This document shows, one piece after another, positions 38,759 through 51,000 of a stretch of 64,000 bases of DNA; position 1 is the first letter of the stretch; each line of letters starts with the position of its first letter. Source of the DNA: Rapana venosa (lineage: Eukaryota > Mollusca > Gastropoda > Neogastropoda > Muricidae); assembly GCA_028751875.1 (NCBI GenBank), contig CM054140.1, positions 28,374,599 to 28,438,598 on the forward strand, written 5' to 3'. Made by a program: the position numbers and the translations under genes. The notes under the pieces are model-generated. The model ran no database searches. It saw only the letters and a program-made list of their open reading frames with translations, and was not told the DNA's origin.

Positions 38759-40538
38759 ATATCAAGCTGGTGAAAGGACCTTGACTAGCACAAAAACAGA
38801 GAAGAAGGTTTTTAACAATCCAAGTCAAAATGGGAAGTGTCTCACTGATGACAGGGATATTTGAAAAGAAGGACAGAATACTGCTCAGACCTGTATAACT
38901 ATGAACCGCAGGAGATCCAGAAGTCCTTAATGTACCCAAAAGCAAAGACAAGCACAGGTCACCTATCCTCGAGAAGAAGAAGTGGAAAACAGCAGTCAGA
39001 TCGCTGAAAAAGGGGAAGTCCGCAGGGTGACAACATCTCCAGCTGAGTTGGTCCAAGTGGAGGGTAAGCCTTGATCAGCGCCCTATAGAATCTGCCAACA
39101 AAGATTGGCAGACAGGAAATGGCCAAACACCATGGACACAGTCACTCATCATCACCCTCCCAAGAAAGGAAATCTACAAACAATGCCTAATTACCGCACA
39201 ATCAGCCTCATATGGCCCACACTCCAAGCAATGTATGCATGCAGATAATATTGAATAGACTGAAGCCACAAGAAAGAGCCATCATTGTCCGAGGACCAAG
39301 CAGGTTTCAGAGCAGGGCGCAGGCACAACAGAACTGAATTCAACCTCAGAAATACTATGTGAGCGGTACCTTCAAAACATCAACAAGACCTTTACCAGTA
39401 TTTTCGATTTTAAAGGCATTGGACAGGGTGTGGCATGCAGCCATTGTGGGCAACCCATGAATTTGTACAGCATCATGAACTTGATCAGTGTCATCAAACA
39501 TGTACAGTGAGGCACCAGTGCAGTGTTACTACAACTACATGGAGAATGGTTTCGAACAACAGTTGGAGTAAGGCAGGGCTGTCTACTTCTCCCACTCTTT
39601 TCAAACATTTCCTTGAGAGAATCATGGGCTGTCATGCACTGGAACATCATGAAGGATCAGTCACATTCGGTGGTCGAACGATCACAAACTTCCGCTTCGC
39701 AGAGATGACATTGATGGGAAATAGCAGGCTCACAAAAGAGCTTGCCAGCCTACAGAACACTTATGAATAAGGCCTCCAAAAACATACGGCATTGGAAATC
39801 AGTGCGAGAAGACCAAACTGATGACTATAACACCAATGGCATTTGCACTGATATCAGGGTTAATGACCAGAAGTGGACACAGTTCCCAAAGCTTCAAGTA
39901 CGGGCGCATTGTATCAGACCAGGGATCCTAGCCAAAGTAGTTGCAGGGATCTGCACAGACAATAAACAGCTTTGTCAAATACTTAACCCCCATCTGGAGA
40001 GAGTTAAAAAAATATTCACTTTATCTCCAAGATCAGACTATGCGCTCCCTTGTCAATCCATATTTTGTATGCCTGTGAATCATGGACCTCTGACTGCAGA
40101 TTTGGAGGAGGAAGAGTACAGGCAGTAGTGGAAATGAGTGCTTTCGGGAGACTCCTTTGATCTCTACAATAGACCACATAAGCAACGAAAGCGTGCATAA
40201 CAGATCCAGCAAACCATTGGACCCTTATGAGAACCTTTCTAAACGATCGTGAAAAAAGCAGTAAAACTTAAATTGGTATGGGCATGGTAATCAAGATCCA
40301 ATGGACTTGCAAAGAAGTTTTGCATGGCACTGTCCAGGAGAAGAAGAAGAGCAGATAAGGAAGCGCTGGCGAGGATAACATTCAGCGAAATGGTCAGGCC
40401 TCTAGAAACCTCAACAAAACCCTGAGAAAGGCAGAACAAGAGAGAGAAAATGGAGGGAACTGGTTGTTGATGTCTTTGAGGGTGCACCCTCAGTCGGCTG
40501 GACTAACGGGACAGGGACAGATTTAGATAGATAAGATC
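38759..40538 (+). mobile_element. RTE element 3' part, second copy
   Basis: Identical to 22371-24150, including the right target-site duplication at 38759-38768 and the GATA-like tail. Confidence 0.83.
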
Positions 40539-42464
40539 GATATATTGTCTTTGGTGTGTGTTTGGAAGCAATTATAGCTAATTTCTCTACTTTAAAGATT
40601 CATCATTGCTCGCTTCAAAGATGAAATGTTAAATTAACAATTATTATCAAGTTAGTTAACAATCAGTGTTTAAAGCAGTGTGGGACAAAGACAAGAGGCG
40701 CACTGCTTTATGTCTACTATGAAGTGGATGTTTTGATCCAATTACACAGGAATACCCACTATACTCATCTTATAGTAACAAAGCTGTTCATAAAGGAGCC
40801 CAGCTGAGGACACCTATTCTGATGACTTACCACATCTGTTGGTAAACCTCCAACATACGGTAACACTTTAGACCCAAACTCACTAGTGGTACAGAAGCTG
40901 ATGAGAAACTAACTTGAGGTCACTATGATTCAGACAAATTTATTTTTACATCATGATCGCTGACAATGGGGAAAAGCATCTTTTAGTAAGGCAACTTGAC
41001 AATGCTTTACTCTTGGCTTCCGGTTATAAAATATGCTGGCCTCAACCAGGCCTGAGAGACACAGACACCTGCAGAACAGGTCACTGGTCAAATAATTTGA
41101 GAGACACTTAAAATCACACCTGGAAAGGGTATGACATAAATATTCTGACTTGGTTCAGTCTTCCCTTTAAGTTCCACAAACAAACTCATCTGGTTTAGAG
41201 TCTCCCTCTCTCACAAAGATCTTTCTCTGGTCGGGGTTCAAACATAACATTCAAGCGAGAATTAATAGCTTTAACTACTGCATTTTTTTTCAAAAAACCC
41301 AACGGATGGTAAGTGTTTGCAGCTATGTTTTATAATCTTTGCTGGGAAAGACATGATGAAATGCCAAACAAAATCCAGTTGACATCTTTGAAAATCTTTC
41401 ATGTACATACATTTTTTTTTTAAAGGCTTACACCTTTCTTAGGGGAACAACAGCAACAGATTTCACCTTTTTCTAAAAGACATTAGAACTATCAAATGTC
41501 TGTTCATACTTTTTTTATCAGACAGAAGGCTTGTCTTACTGAATTATTTAGCTTTTCAACGTTCCTCAGATGTTAATATGCATTGCAACACTTCCAGTTT
41601 TATTCTGAACAGGTTTATCTTTAAAAAAAATTAGATGTCATAAACTGAATCGCACACAGTAAAAGCAGCAAAAATCAGAACGAATGGCACAAGCTGCATA
41701 ACAAAATACAGTTTCAAAAAGGATTTATTTCGAGCAACCAAGTCACAAGCAATCAATACATTATTTCACACATCCACAACAAGCACACACACACGTCAAC
41801 AAACACACCGCATACAAAATCCACACAATATTAGTATGAGTGAAACATTTTGCACTGTTCAGTATCACACATAAGATGAGTGAAACATTCCATACTGCTT
41901 CAGTATCTTACTAAATGCATAAAACAGCTTCTTAAAGATATCAACACACATGCTTTTTATGTGTATTAGTGGCGTACTGAATTAGCTCTTCAAGTCTGTA
42001 GTGTAAGACTAAGAAAATATTGATCAATAGCTTTTCATGTGTCAGTCCAATTATCTTGCTGATTGTTTTGTGTGCAGTTATTCTTGTTTTAGTATGGGGG
42101 GGGGGGGGGGGGGGATATGTACTTCACGACTTGGCCTGACACTGAATCTCACTCAGTCTTAACAGACTTTTGCATGACCTTCAGACTCATCTGGAGTAAG
42201 ATTGCTAGGATGAAAAAAAAGTTTCATAACATTTCACACATGCAGTTGGAAGATCACCCAATATTCTCTGATTTCAGTGTATGCCACTGAAAATGAATCC
42301 AAACACAAAAATTCATTAATTATCAATGCTACAAAATCTCGCATTTGAAGACAGATCTCAAACTGACACGTAGAAAACACACATCTGAAGACAGATTCCA
42401 TATATCAATGTCAGTAAAAAGTGGATACAAACACAACGAAAACAGGGATAAAGGAAGTAAGTAC
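40539..42464. other. non-coding flank between RTE and emg1
   Basis: No gene recognised apart from possible emg1 3' UTR close to 42464. It parallels 24151-26036 with small differences. A 19-G run (42096-42114) is present here but absent from the equivalent point near 25705. Confidence 0.45.
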
Positions 42465-45434
42465 CTGAAATGCCCACACAGCCTCTGCAGCGTCACCGCT
42501 GGTGCAGGTGAGAGCTGCAGACAGGGGGTAAGTTGCTATGGTAGAACTGTCCCTCGTGTAATCCTCCTCCACCTGCATGCATAGAGAAAATATACACATG
42601 TATTCCACTAAGTACCTTCTTTCTGCTATGCATCAAACATATTCTTTGCTATGTTTTGATACACTGTCAAAGGATGAAATTGTAACAGACTGAGTAATGA
42701 GGATGTGTGAGTGAAACATTGCATGCGTAGCGCGCGTTAGTGCGTGTGTCTAGTGAGTGAGCAAATTTGATAATCATAAAGTAATAAAATAATCAATGGA
42801 CTAAATATTATGTATTAATTTCACACCGTATATAACATACATTACATTTATATGTTAGTACATTAAAACAAAAAGTTCATTAGCCTTGGACGGAGCACAA
42901 CAACAAAAAAGTAACATTTACATTATCAGTGAAGTAATCAACGGCAACCAATTACAAATATATGTTTTTCTTATTTTTTGTTGTTGTTTCATTCCTTGGC
43001 ATAGAGCACTGAGATTCCCAATGGTGAGAGTTTTGCAATTTCATTGATGGCAGTTTTATCACCTCTAGGTAACCACATTCCGAATTGGGGGATGATGTTA
43101 ACACATGGACACCAGCACGCAGTGTTTTTTTTAATATACATTATATCATCATTATCTTACTAGTAATGATGGCTGCTCTTGTGAAAGGCAGAAGGTTTTT
43201 ATTTATGCAAGATTTTCTTGCGTGGCATAGGCAAAATTCATAGTCTATCCATAGGATTTGATGGAAATGGAGTTTGTTACTGATGCTCAAGGGGAAAATT
43301 CTCTTTTACAGGCTTGTCAGTGGGAGACTCAAACCTGGCTTGACCTGGGGCTGTAAATTACTAGCACAAAATTCTAACACTGGTTATCAACACCCCCTTC
43401 CAAACATGATGTATTCTGCTTTATGAAAAACTGAAAAAAAAAGTCATCATAGAATCTTGTGGTCATTTTTACAAGCTGCCTGACCCCCCTCAGAAACTTT
43501 CAGCCAGTTTGAGATGAATTTACAGGCTACAGAAAATCAAATCATTAATATTCTGTGGAGAATCTTTTTACTTAACTGCATTAGGCAGTGTAGTGATAAT
43601 TCTTGATTCTACAGACTTATTGGTGTTTTGTGATAGGTTGGTTTCTATTTTAGACAAGTAGCGAACAATCTTTTTGGTACACAGTATGGACATTAAATGA
43701 AGTGGCTTCAGATGGCATTTCTGAAAAATAAAGCTCATTCAGATTTTAGAATAAAATCTTCTAGGTAAGAGTATGACAATGCAATTAACTATTCTTACAT
43801 GATGTTCCACATAAATAAAACACGTAGATACTTCAATTTCCGTTATACTAATGTTCCCACAGTCTCCATGATAAGTTTATGTTGGTGAAGACTGAAACGC
43901 AATACTTACATGCCATGAGCCATGGCCCCACATACCTGTACAATGGGTTCTTCTGCAGGGATCAGTGTTTTGGGGGTCCCACCACTTCAGGGGCTTTGAA
44001 GGACTCATGACGTATTTCTTTACCCTGCTGGCAGGTGGTTTTGTCACGGTTTTTGATTACATGGCAAGATAAAAAGTTTGAACACATAGACCCAAGAGAA
44101 TCAGCAATGGGATAAATAATCCATATTACATCGCATATGCTTGGGTGTATGTATGTACGAACACACACACACAGGAAGGTGGCAGAATAGTATGTACATG
44201 TGACACCATGAGGTTCTGGTTTGATTACCAGCATTGACCTTTCATAATGTAAACGAATGATGTGATACTACTGATAACAATGATAATGACATTAACGATA
44301 ATAATAAAATTGTATTTATTTGGCATAATATCTCAAAAAATTTTCAGCTCAAGGCATGTTACAAAGCAATGTAAACAGGTTTGATGTAATGGATTGCTAT
44401 CTTTCCTAGATTTCTTTCTGCTGTCTTGCATACAATAGTTCTTTCTATAAACATGTACTTGTCCATAATAATGTTGAATACCACTAAACTTGGTCATCAA
44501 CCATTCTTCATATCAATGACTTATCAAACCAAATAATTAATTTTACAAACCAAAACGAACCATGCCAATCAACTAGGTAAAGGACTCTATAAGGAATCAC
44601 TTTCAACAGTTTGGAATTATCGTGACCTTGTTAGCAATCTTATGAAGGAGCTGAACTGAAACAAAGATTAAGAAATTACACACTGGTTAGAAACATAGCA
44701 CATAACTGGCAACCACAAACTTCTACAAACTTCTCTATTATTATGTATGGGGAAAAAAATGGCAAAAGTTGGGGCTACCATTAAAAGCATTGACTTACAG
44801 TTATAAAATTATAACTGAACCATACACATATCAAAATCAATTAGTCTGATTTCTTCAGTGCTCTTTAAATTTAAAAGTCAAACCACACCGAAGTCACAGG
44901 TTCTTCATGCTGACTAGGTCGTACCAGAGAGAACTTCTGTTTGATATGTGATTTAAGTTTATGAGGTACCAGCCCCAATATGGTGTCTCTGTGGTCGGTG
45001 GGGCTACACACAAGATAGAAATGATTCGAAATTCCCAAATCATGCATTTTTTCCTTCTGCACATAACTCTAAACACTGAACAATCATAAAAAAATTCATG
45101 AGAAGAAAAATAAAAAGACAAAAGAGTTCATACCAACAGCTCAATGGTAAACACAATCCTGTAAACTCTCTTACCCATGAGGCCACAGAATCTCTCAAAT
45201 GTTGTGGTTCTACGAGTCTGTGGATTGATTTCAATGAGAACGTTTTTCTCTGTCCTGATGTAGACCTGCAACAAGCTCTAACTAATTACGCCCGCTCTGT
45301 TGAGGGGACTGTCCATCAGAATCTGCAGGACAATGATGAGCAATGTCAGGTCGACATTGGATGATGTCCCGTTTTGCCTTCCCTCCCCAGATTCTTGTGT
45401 CGTCACAAAATTTAGCGTTCAAACAACCTTGCGC
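42465..45434 (-). CDS. emg1: 18S rRNA (pseudouridine-N1)-methyltransferase NEP1/EMG1, disrupted as assembled
   Basis: SPOUT-class methyltransferase that N1-methylates a pseudouridine of 18S rRNA during small-subunit biogenesis in the nucleolus. Recognisable minus-strand exons follow. (a) 45290-45434 has CRPDIAHHC and, one frame over, QILMDSPLNRAG. (b) About 45175-45275 has LLQVYIRTEKNVLIEINPQT, then ERFCGLM, with donor GTAAGA. (c) 44601-44655 has VQLLHK. (d) About 43910-44060 has VIKN at its start, then SFKAPEVV and AEEPIV, ending near GAMAHG. (e) 42465-42572, fully open for 36 codons, has EEDYTRDSS and YPLSAALTCT. These follow the family order closely. Exons a, c and d contain frameshifts. 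In b the strongly conserved RIPRTF reads RTTTF. Between a and b there is no real intron, only a 15-nt insert with a stop. The first exon and the final codons were not found. The indels resemble read noise, so the gene may be intact in the animal. Confidence 0.78.
43150..43400 (-). mobile_element. old, diverged SINE in an emg1 intron
   Basis: Layout matches 7108-7362: a 'ggctgctcttgtgaaaggcaga' block, 'attcatagtctatcc', 'aggggaaaattc', and a degenerate head ending 'tctaacactggttatcaacaccccc'. Heavily mutated. Confidence 0.5.
44285..44370. repeat. (ATA)n-anchored dispersed repeat
   Basis: An ATAATAATAA stretch followed by 'ttgtatttatttggcataatatctc' and 'caaggcatgttacaaagc'. It is similar in layout to 47077-47155 and probably a short dispersed element. 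Confidence 0.4.
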
Positions 45435-46708
45435 CTGATAAAAAAAAGTTTTGTTTTTAAAATATGTATTTTCATTCATCAGGACATCCAAAAAAAGGAC
45501 AGAAGACTAAAGAGTTATTGCGGGCGAAAGCATTTAAATAAAAATGATAAACTTAAATTATATTGAAATATTGTTATGAGATTGTCTAGATTAGTAGATC
45601 CTATGTTTAAGGACATGACAATGTCATTGCATTCTGAAATTTGATATCACTTACAATCTCCCTCCACTTTCCTATGAGGGGAAAAAATTCTTGTTGAAGT
45701 GAAGAGTATGGCTTCCTGTAATTATATCGTATAAATTATAATATGCATTATATATGGCAAGGTGTTCCAATCATTCAAATACACACAAAACTTCTTATCT
45801 TGTATGTGATTTTACATGTCTTACTGTTACAGTGATTATCAAAGTGGGACGAGTGAGAAGATTGTACAAATTAGTCTGGTAGACCCCTAGGGCATTAGGT
45901 GGGTGACAGGCACTACAACATGCACTTGTAACAACATCATGGTAAATGACAGTACGAGACATTTTTAAAGTTTTATACACAAGCCTCCACAGTAGGCAAT
46001 TGAGACCAGGCTACATGGCATTAAACACACACACCAAAAAACATCACCCATATAGCCCATACTTTTCCTTCAAGTACAAGCCTATTCTTTTTTTCCCTTG
46101 GGACAGTTGTTTTTTGTTTGTGGCCATAGTTTGTGGGACAAATGTAGTTAGCTAATGTCTCTGATTTCTTAAGTCAAGAGTTTCTGATAACTTGAAACTG
46201 TGACTGTGAGAGCTTAAAGTTAAAGGACGCTAGAGCTTGAGAGCTCCATACGCTATAGATCTAACAAGTCAACCATTGTATGTGAGGTCTCTTCAATCTA
46301 AAATGTTACTTTGATTAGTATGTTTCTTTCTTTAAAAAACAAAAGTAATGTTGAAAAAGCCCATTCAATTTTAAATTAAAATTTTTTAGTCTTATGGATA
46401 TTGATAGTAATAGTAAAACACTTGAAATTTGTTTCATATTTTTAGTTGTATACGTCTAATACTACACACCCTACTAATACTATACAGTATACTAGATCTA
46501 TGTGAAAAATCAAATAGAGACAACAGGATTTTTGTTCGGTTCTTTACTCTAAACATCAAAGTAATGTGCTGATCAAAAAAAATTATCTGTAATTTTCCCT
46601 TTTTCCCTTGAGCTCCTTAAGTTTGAGTGTGTTGCGACTTGGCGTGTGGAAATAAACTAATTCACTCAAAGTTTTAATTTCTAGTGTCATTGATTTATTC
46701 ATTTGCTT
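45435..46708. other. upstream region of emg1, no gene recognised
   Basis: The 5' exon(s) of emg1 should lie here or further right, but no LxVVLExASLE-like exon was found on the minus strand. AT-rich; no other feature seen. Confidence 0.35.
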
Positions 46709-46729
46709 CCCCCCCCCCCCCCCCCCCCC
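46709..46729. repeat. 21-base poly-C tract
   Basis: Pure C run in otherwise AT-rich sequence; see the finding on inserted G/C runs. Confidence 0.9.
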
Positions 46730-46862
46730 ATCAACGTTTATCAAGGAACAAAAAAACAACCCTCAACCCTTTATAAATAGCATTTACAGTTCTAAAATAA
46801 AATATATCAATTACAATAAATATCACCTATTCTTTCATGTTGATAATCATACTCTGTTTTTG

Positions 46863-47050
46863 TTGTGTGTGTGTGGTGTGTGTTGTGTGTTTTGTGTGGG
46901 GTGTGTGTGTGTGACTGTGTGTGTGTGACGTGTGTGTGTGTGACTGTGTGTGTGACTGTGTGTGTGTGTCACTGTGTGTGTGTGTGGGTCAGTCTGTCAC
47001 TCTATCAGTCATGTGTGTGTGTGTGTGTGTGTGGTGTGTGACTGTGTGCA
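46863..47050. repeat. (GT)n microsatellite with GTGACTGT interruptions
   Basis: About 190 nt of GTGTGT with regular GACTGT breaks, followed by a CAGACAG patch. Confidence 0.9.
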
Positions 47051-47076
47051 TGTGGAGACAGAGCGACAGACAGAGT

Positions 47077-47155
47077 AATAATAATAATAATAATAATTTT
47101 ATGGAAATTATATAGTGCTAAATCTTGTAAAGCAAAAAATCAAAGCGCTCAGATG
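47077..47155. repeat. (AAT)n-headed dispersed repeat
   Basis: AATAATAAT run followed by 'ggaaattatatagtgctaaatcttg' and 'aatcaaagcgctcag'. I associate this layout with short dispersed elements common in molluscs; the family name is unknown to me. Confidence 0.5.
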
Positions 47156-48060
47156 TACATTGTATACGTGTGATATCAGTCTCCTACTTTTTAAAATTTT
47201 ACCCACCCACCCACAACAACCCAAACAAACAACAAAAACCAACAATAAACAAAAGCAAACGGGTTATTTCTAGTGTTAGTAGAACATGATTGCCAAAAAA
47301 AAAAGCCTAAATCTTTTTTTTAAGTGTTTATGTCCATAAGCATGTAGATTGTTTTATTTTCTGATCATTACATTTGAAATTGATCACCATTGTCATTGAT
47401 TAAATGTCTTATGAATGATTAGGCACTCTTTACACTTACAGTTTTAGGTCAAGAAATGTGTAATGTAATGTTCACTTTCATGATGGTAACTCTGTTATGC
47501 CTAAGTTGTAGAGAGGGGGGAGGAAGGGGGAGGAAGGCGGGAAAGCAATTCTATTAATAAACAAAGCGGTAGAGAAAATTTGGTTGTTACTTTTTAAAGC
47601 CAAGAGAGCGGAGGGGAAGCAGTGTAGCTGTGAAATATACACACATGTATGCTTTGTTTTGGTGGTTATTCTGTTGCTTTTGTTCTAGTAATAATGAAGA
47701 AACTTAAGAAATAGATATATATATACACACATATATAAATTATAAATATACACCCTTTTTTGCATTTAAAAAAAAAATCCCTGCAACATAATTAATACTT
47801 TGAGAGGGTGACAAAAAGCACTTGTTATCATGCTAAAGTATACTGCACAGGGATTAAAATATTTTGTATTGATGGAGATTAAATGTTTTATGAGGGGAAT
47901 AAAACCTGCAATGCAAGGGACCACCCCAAAAAATTAAAATAAAAGTTGTAAATCATCAGCAAATTTTCTTATGAAAAGATTAAAAACATCTAGCCTTATA
48001 ATTTTTATTAATAATACAGAAATGGGGTCTGTTGTTTCTTTTTCTTTTTTTTTCTTTTCT
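47156..48060. other. AT-rich intergenic sequence, no feature recognised
   Basis: No long open frame or known repeat. A GGGGGAGGAAGG patch lies near 47514-47540. Confidence 0.4.
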
Positions 48061-50378
48061 TTTTTGATGGGTCCTATCGCTAAAGCCCCCATGGGACCCG
48101 GGGGATGCTTGCAAAGCGAGCATTGCAAGAATAGGATCCCTGCCCTCCAACCAGGGATGTCGTAAAAGCGACTAAGGTGGAACCCCTTCCTCCAGGTTGG
48201 GGTTGGGCAAGGGTAAAAACCCTGTCCTGTTTAAAAAAGAGAAGTTACAGAAACAGCAACAGAGAAAACTTATCTTTTGGTGTGAAGGACCTCCCAGGGC
48301 CAGTGAGGCTCATATGATGCGATGGCCAAAGCTGAGAGGAAGCTACCAGCAGGATAAGGGAAGACCTGAACACCACCAAAACTAAGATCGACTAGGACTT
48401 TGAACGTGAGGACGATGTATGAGACAGGCAAGCTGGCAAAAGGTAACATTTAGAGATGAAAGATTCAACTCCCTGTCCTAAGAGTGAGCGAGAGTAGATG
48501 GACTGGATCTGGGAGAATGAGAACCACCACCCGAGAAACTGTCCTCTACTCTGGGAGAGATGACGACCAGCACCACGGGGGAGTTGCCATCATCCTCAAG
48601 AAAGGGTTGAGCGATGCTTATGGAGTGGAAGCCCGTCAACAGCAGACTAATGAGTGCGAGACTGAAGGGAAGGCAATCAACATCCCCCATCATCCAGTGC
48701 TACGCACCAACCAACAACAGCAACGTAGAGAAAGACACTTCTACAACCAGCTGCAGACAGAGACAGAAAAGGGCCCCCACGCCACGACCTCATCGTCATC
48801 ATGGGGGACCTCAACGCCAAGGTCGGAAGCAACAACCCCGACTATGACTGAGAGTCATGGGAAAACAAGAGGGGGGAAAACAAAAATGACAACAGGGAGA
48901 GACTTGTGGAGTTTTGCCCCATGAAAACTTAGTGATAGGAGGGACCCTCTTCATGCACCGGGACATCCACAAGCTGACTTGGACGTCACCGAATGGGAAA
49001 GACATGAACAAGATTGACCATCTGATGATCAATGGATTGTGGAGACGATCTCTTCTGGATGTGAAAACCCAAGCAAGTGGGATGTCGGGAGCGATCATCA
49101 CCTGGTGACCGCACAATCCAGATGAAACTGAAGAAGAACACAAGACCAACCACTCAGCGCGATTGATACCCAGCGACTGAGAGACACCCAAAGTGAAGTC
49201 TGCATTCATCAACAATCTGAGGAACTGATTTTCCACATCCTGCAGAACATGACGGAGCAGCATGACATAGATACGACATGGAAGCAGATCTGTAAACTGT
49301 ACACAGAGAGCAGCAAGGAGAACATCAGTCTCAAAAGAAGAAGACCAACAATGACTGGACCAACAAGAGACCTCGATGCCATCAAAGAAAGGAGAGAGAT
49401 CAAGAAGAGACTTCTGCAAGTAAAGGCACGAGAGATGCAGGAAAAGTTGTACAGAGAGGCACACAGGAAAGTGAAGAGACTCACACGCCGTGACAGAGAG
49501 AAGCCATGGACCAGCTGGCAGCTGAGTCAGAAGAGGCGGGACCCAAGGAGAGCAAGGGAGAGTCTAAAAGACACCAAGAAAGTATGCAACAAATTTAAGA
49601 GGAGCGCTGGGGAACCAATAGGGACAGACAAGGGAACTGTTGACAACAGAGAAAGAGCAAGAAGAAAGATGGGCTGAACACTTCCAGGAAGTTTCAACCG
49701 ACCACACCTGACGAGACACCCGACATCCCAGAAGCTACAAAAGACAGACATTGATGTCAACCCCCAACAAAGGAAGCGATAGTGGCTGCCATTAAGACTC
49801 TCAAAAACGGCAAGGTCACCGGGCCGGGACAACCTTGGTGCCGAACTGTTCAAGGCAGATTCTAAATAGCAGCTGACATACTGCAACCATGTTCACAGCT
49901 GCATGGAAAACGAGAAAGTACCTGATGATTGGACCAAGGGTGATAGTCAAAATCCCAAGAAAGGAACCCGAGCGACTGCAAAACTGGAGGGGAATCACTC
50001 TTTGTCTGTATCAAGCAAGATACTGGCCCAGGTCTCATCAGAAGAATATCAGACGTGTGGATGATGCACTGAGGAAGGAACAAGCAGGGTTCAGGAAGCA
50101 ACGAGGGTGTATAGACCCGACATTTACGCTCAGAAACATCATCGAACAGTGCACAGAGTGGCAAAGACAACTGTATGTGAATTTTGTGGACTTCGAAAAG
50201 GCATTTGACAGCATACACAGAGACAGCCTTTGGAGTATCCTTTGACACTATGGCATCCCATCGAAACTGGTACATCTTATCAAAAGCTTCTACGACAACT
50301 TCAGATGCTCTGTGGGCCATAGCAACACTTGTCTTTGAAGTCAAGACTGGAGTAAGACAAGGATGTGTGATGTCGGAC
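48061..50378 (+). mobile_element. APE-type non-LTR retrotransposon, decayed and 3'-truncated
   Basis: Starts with a leader containing 'ccagggatgtcgtaaaagcgacta' (48151-48174). Frame-broken endonuclease pieces follow: LNVRTMYETGKLA (about 48400), RWTGSGRMRTTTRETVLYSG (from 48493), GGVAIILKKG (48578 on), a GDLNAKVGS-type motif near 48804-48832, and HRDIHKLTWTSPNG with KIDHLMING (48956-49035). The linker runs from 49249 (142 open codons). Reverse transcriptase pieces are EQAGFRKQRGC (about 50080), FVDFEKAFDSIHRDSLW (50180-50232) and VKTGVRQGCVMS (50339-50375). It stops there, before the catalytic ADD motif, at a sharp junction with unrelated sequence. It is a different family from the RTE at 8 kb; the clade is not assigned. 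Confidence 0.83.
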
Positions 50379-51000
50379 TTGACTTCCGCTCACCGTCGAA
50401 GCAAGACGTGTTTGACGAGCGCGCAAGAAAACGAATCAAACAGCTGTGTACAGCAGCAGCAGCGATGTGAGTTTTCTTTGCCTTCGGGTAGGTGGGCGCG
50501 GTGCTACAAATTTTCATCAACAAGAATGATAGACGTTGGGGAGCTAGCTTAGTTTACATCAATCACCGACACTCTTATGGGAGAATTGTTAAAAAAGAGA
50601 TGGCACGCCATTTCAAAGTACTTTGGGGGAAGAGGCGGCAGTGAGAAAAGAAGACCCTTCGCAACAAGCGATTCGTGTGCCAGTCCGGGAAAACACGAAA
50701 AAAAGAGAAAGCAAAAAGCTACGACAGGGCAGTGACAACTCAGAAGAAATGGCACTGCAGGAAAGATTTACGAACTGCAAGACTCGATAAAAAACCTCGC
50801 TACGAAAGAGGACTTAAAAATCATTCAACAGGGTTTAAAGAAGAGGTGGAGAGACTTTAATTTACTTTCACCCATCGTATAGATAAGCTGAGGCTAGTCC
50901 CTCTTCGGGCATTGCCAGTGAAAAGATAAACTGTTGAAGGAGGTGTCGAAACTCCGAGAAGAAATGCGGACCCAAAAGCCCCTGACCCAACCTCCCGAAA
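50379..51000 (+). other. unidentified coding-like debris
   Basis: After the LINE breakpoint, one frame stays open from 50553 to a stop near 50736 (ELLKKRWHAISKYFGG, then SPGKHEKKRKQKA). It continues after that stop to TAG at 50880-50882, with KNLATKEDLKIIQQGLKKRW. The product would be basic and helical. I do not recognise it. It could be the ORF1 of another retroelement, and the sequence then enters a gap. Confidence 0.35.

Larger units (their letters stand above)
29107..40815. repeat. second copy of the 11.7 kb exact repeat (offset 16388)
   Basis: Same sequence as 12719-24427, including its idiosyncratic indels and an 18-C run (34492-34509, matching 18104-18121) that has no counterpart in the clean copy near 9706. 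On the left it continues from the noisy ndufa11 copy; on the right it continues toward emg1. Confidence 0.93.

Noticed and set aside
44871..45062. Minus-strand 63-codon frame between emg1 exons
   Set aside because: It does not match the missing EMG1 segment. That segment (VQLLHK) was found at 44601-44655 instead.
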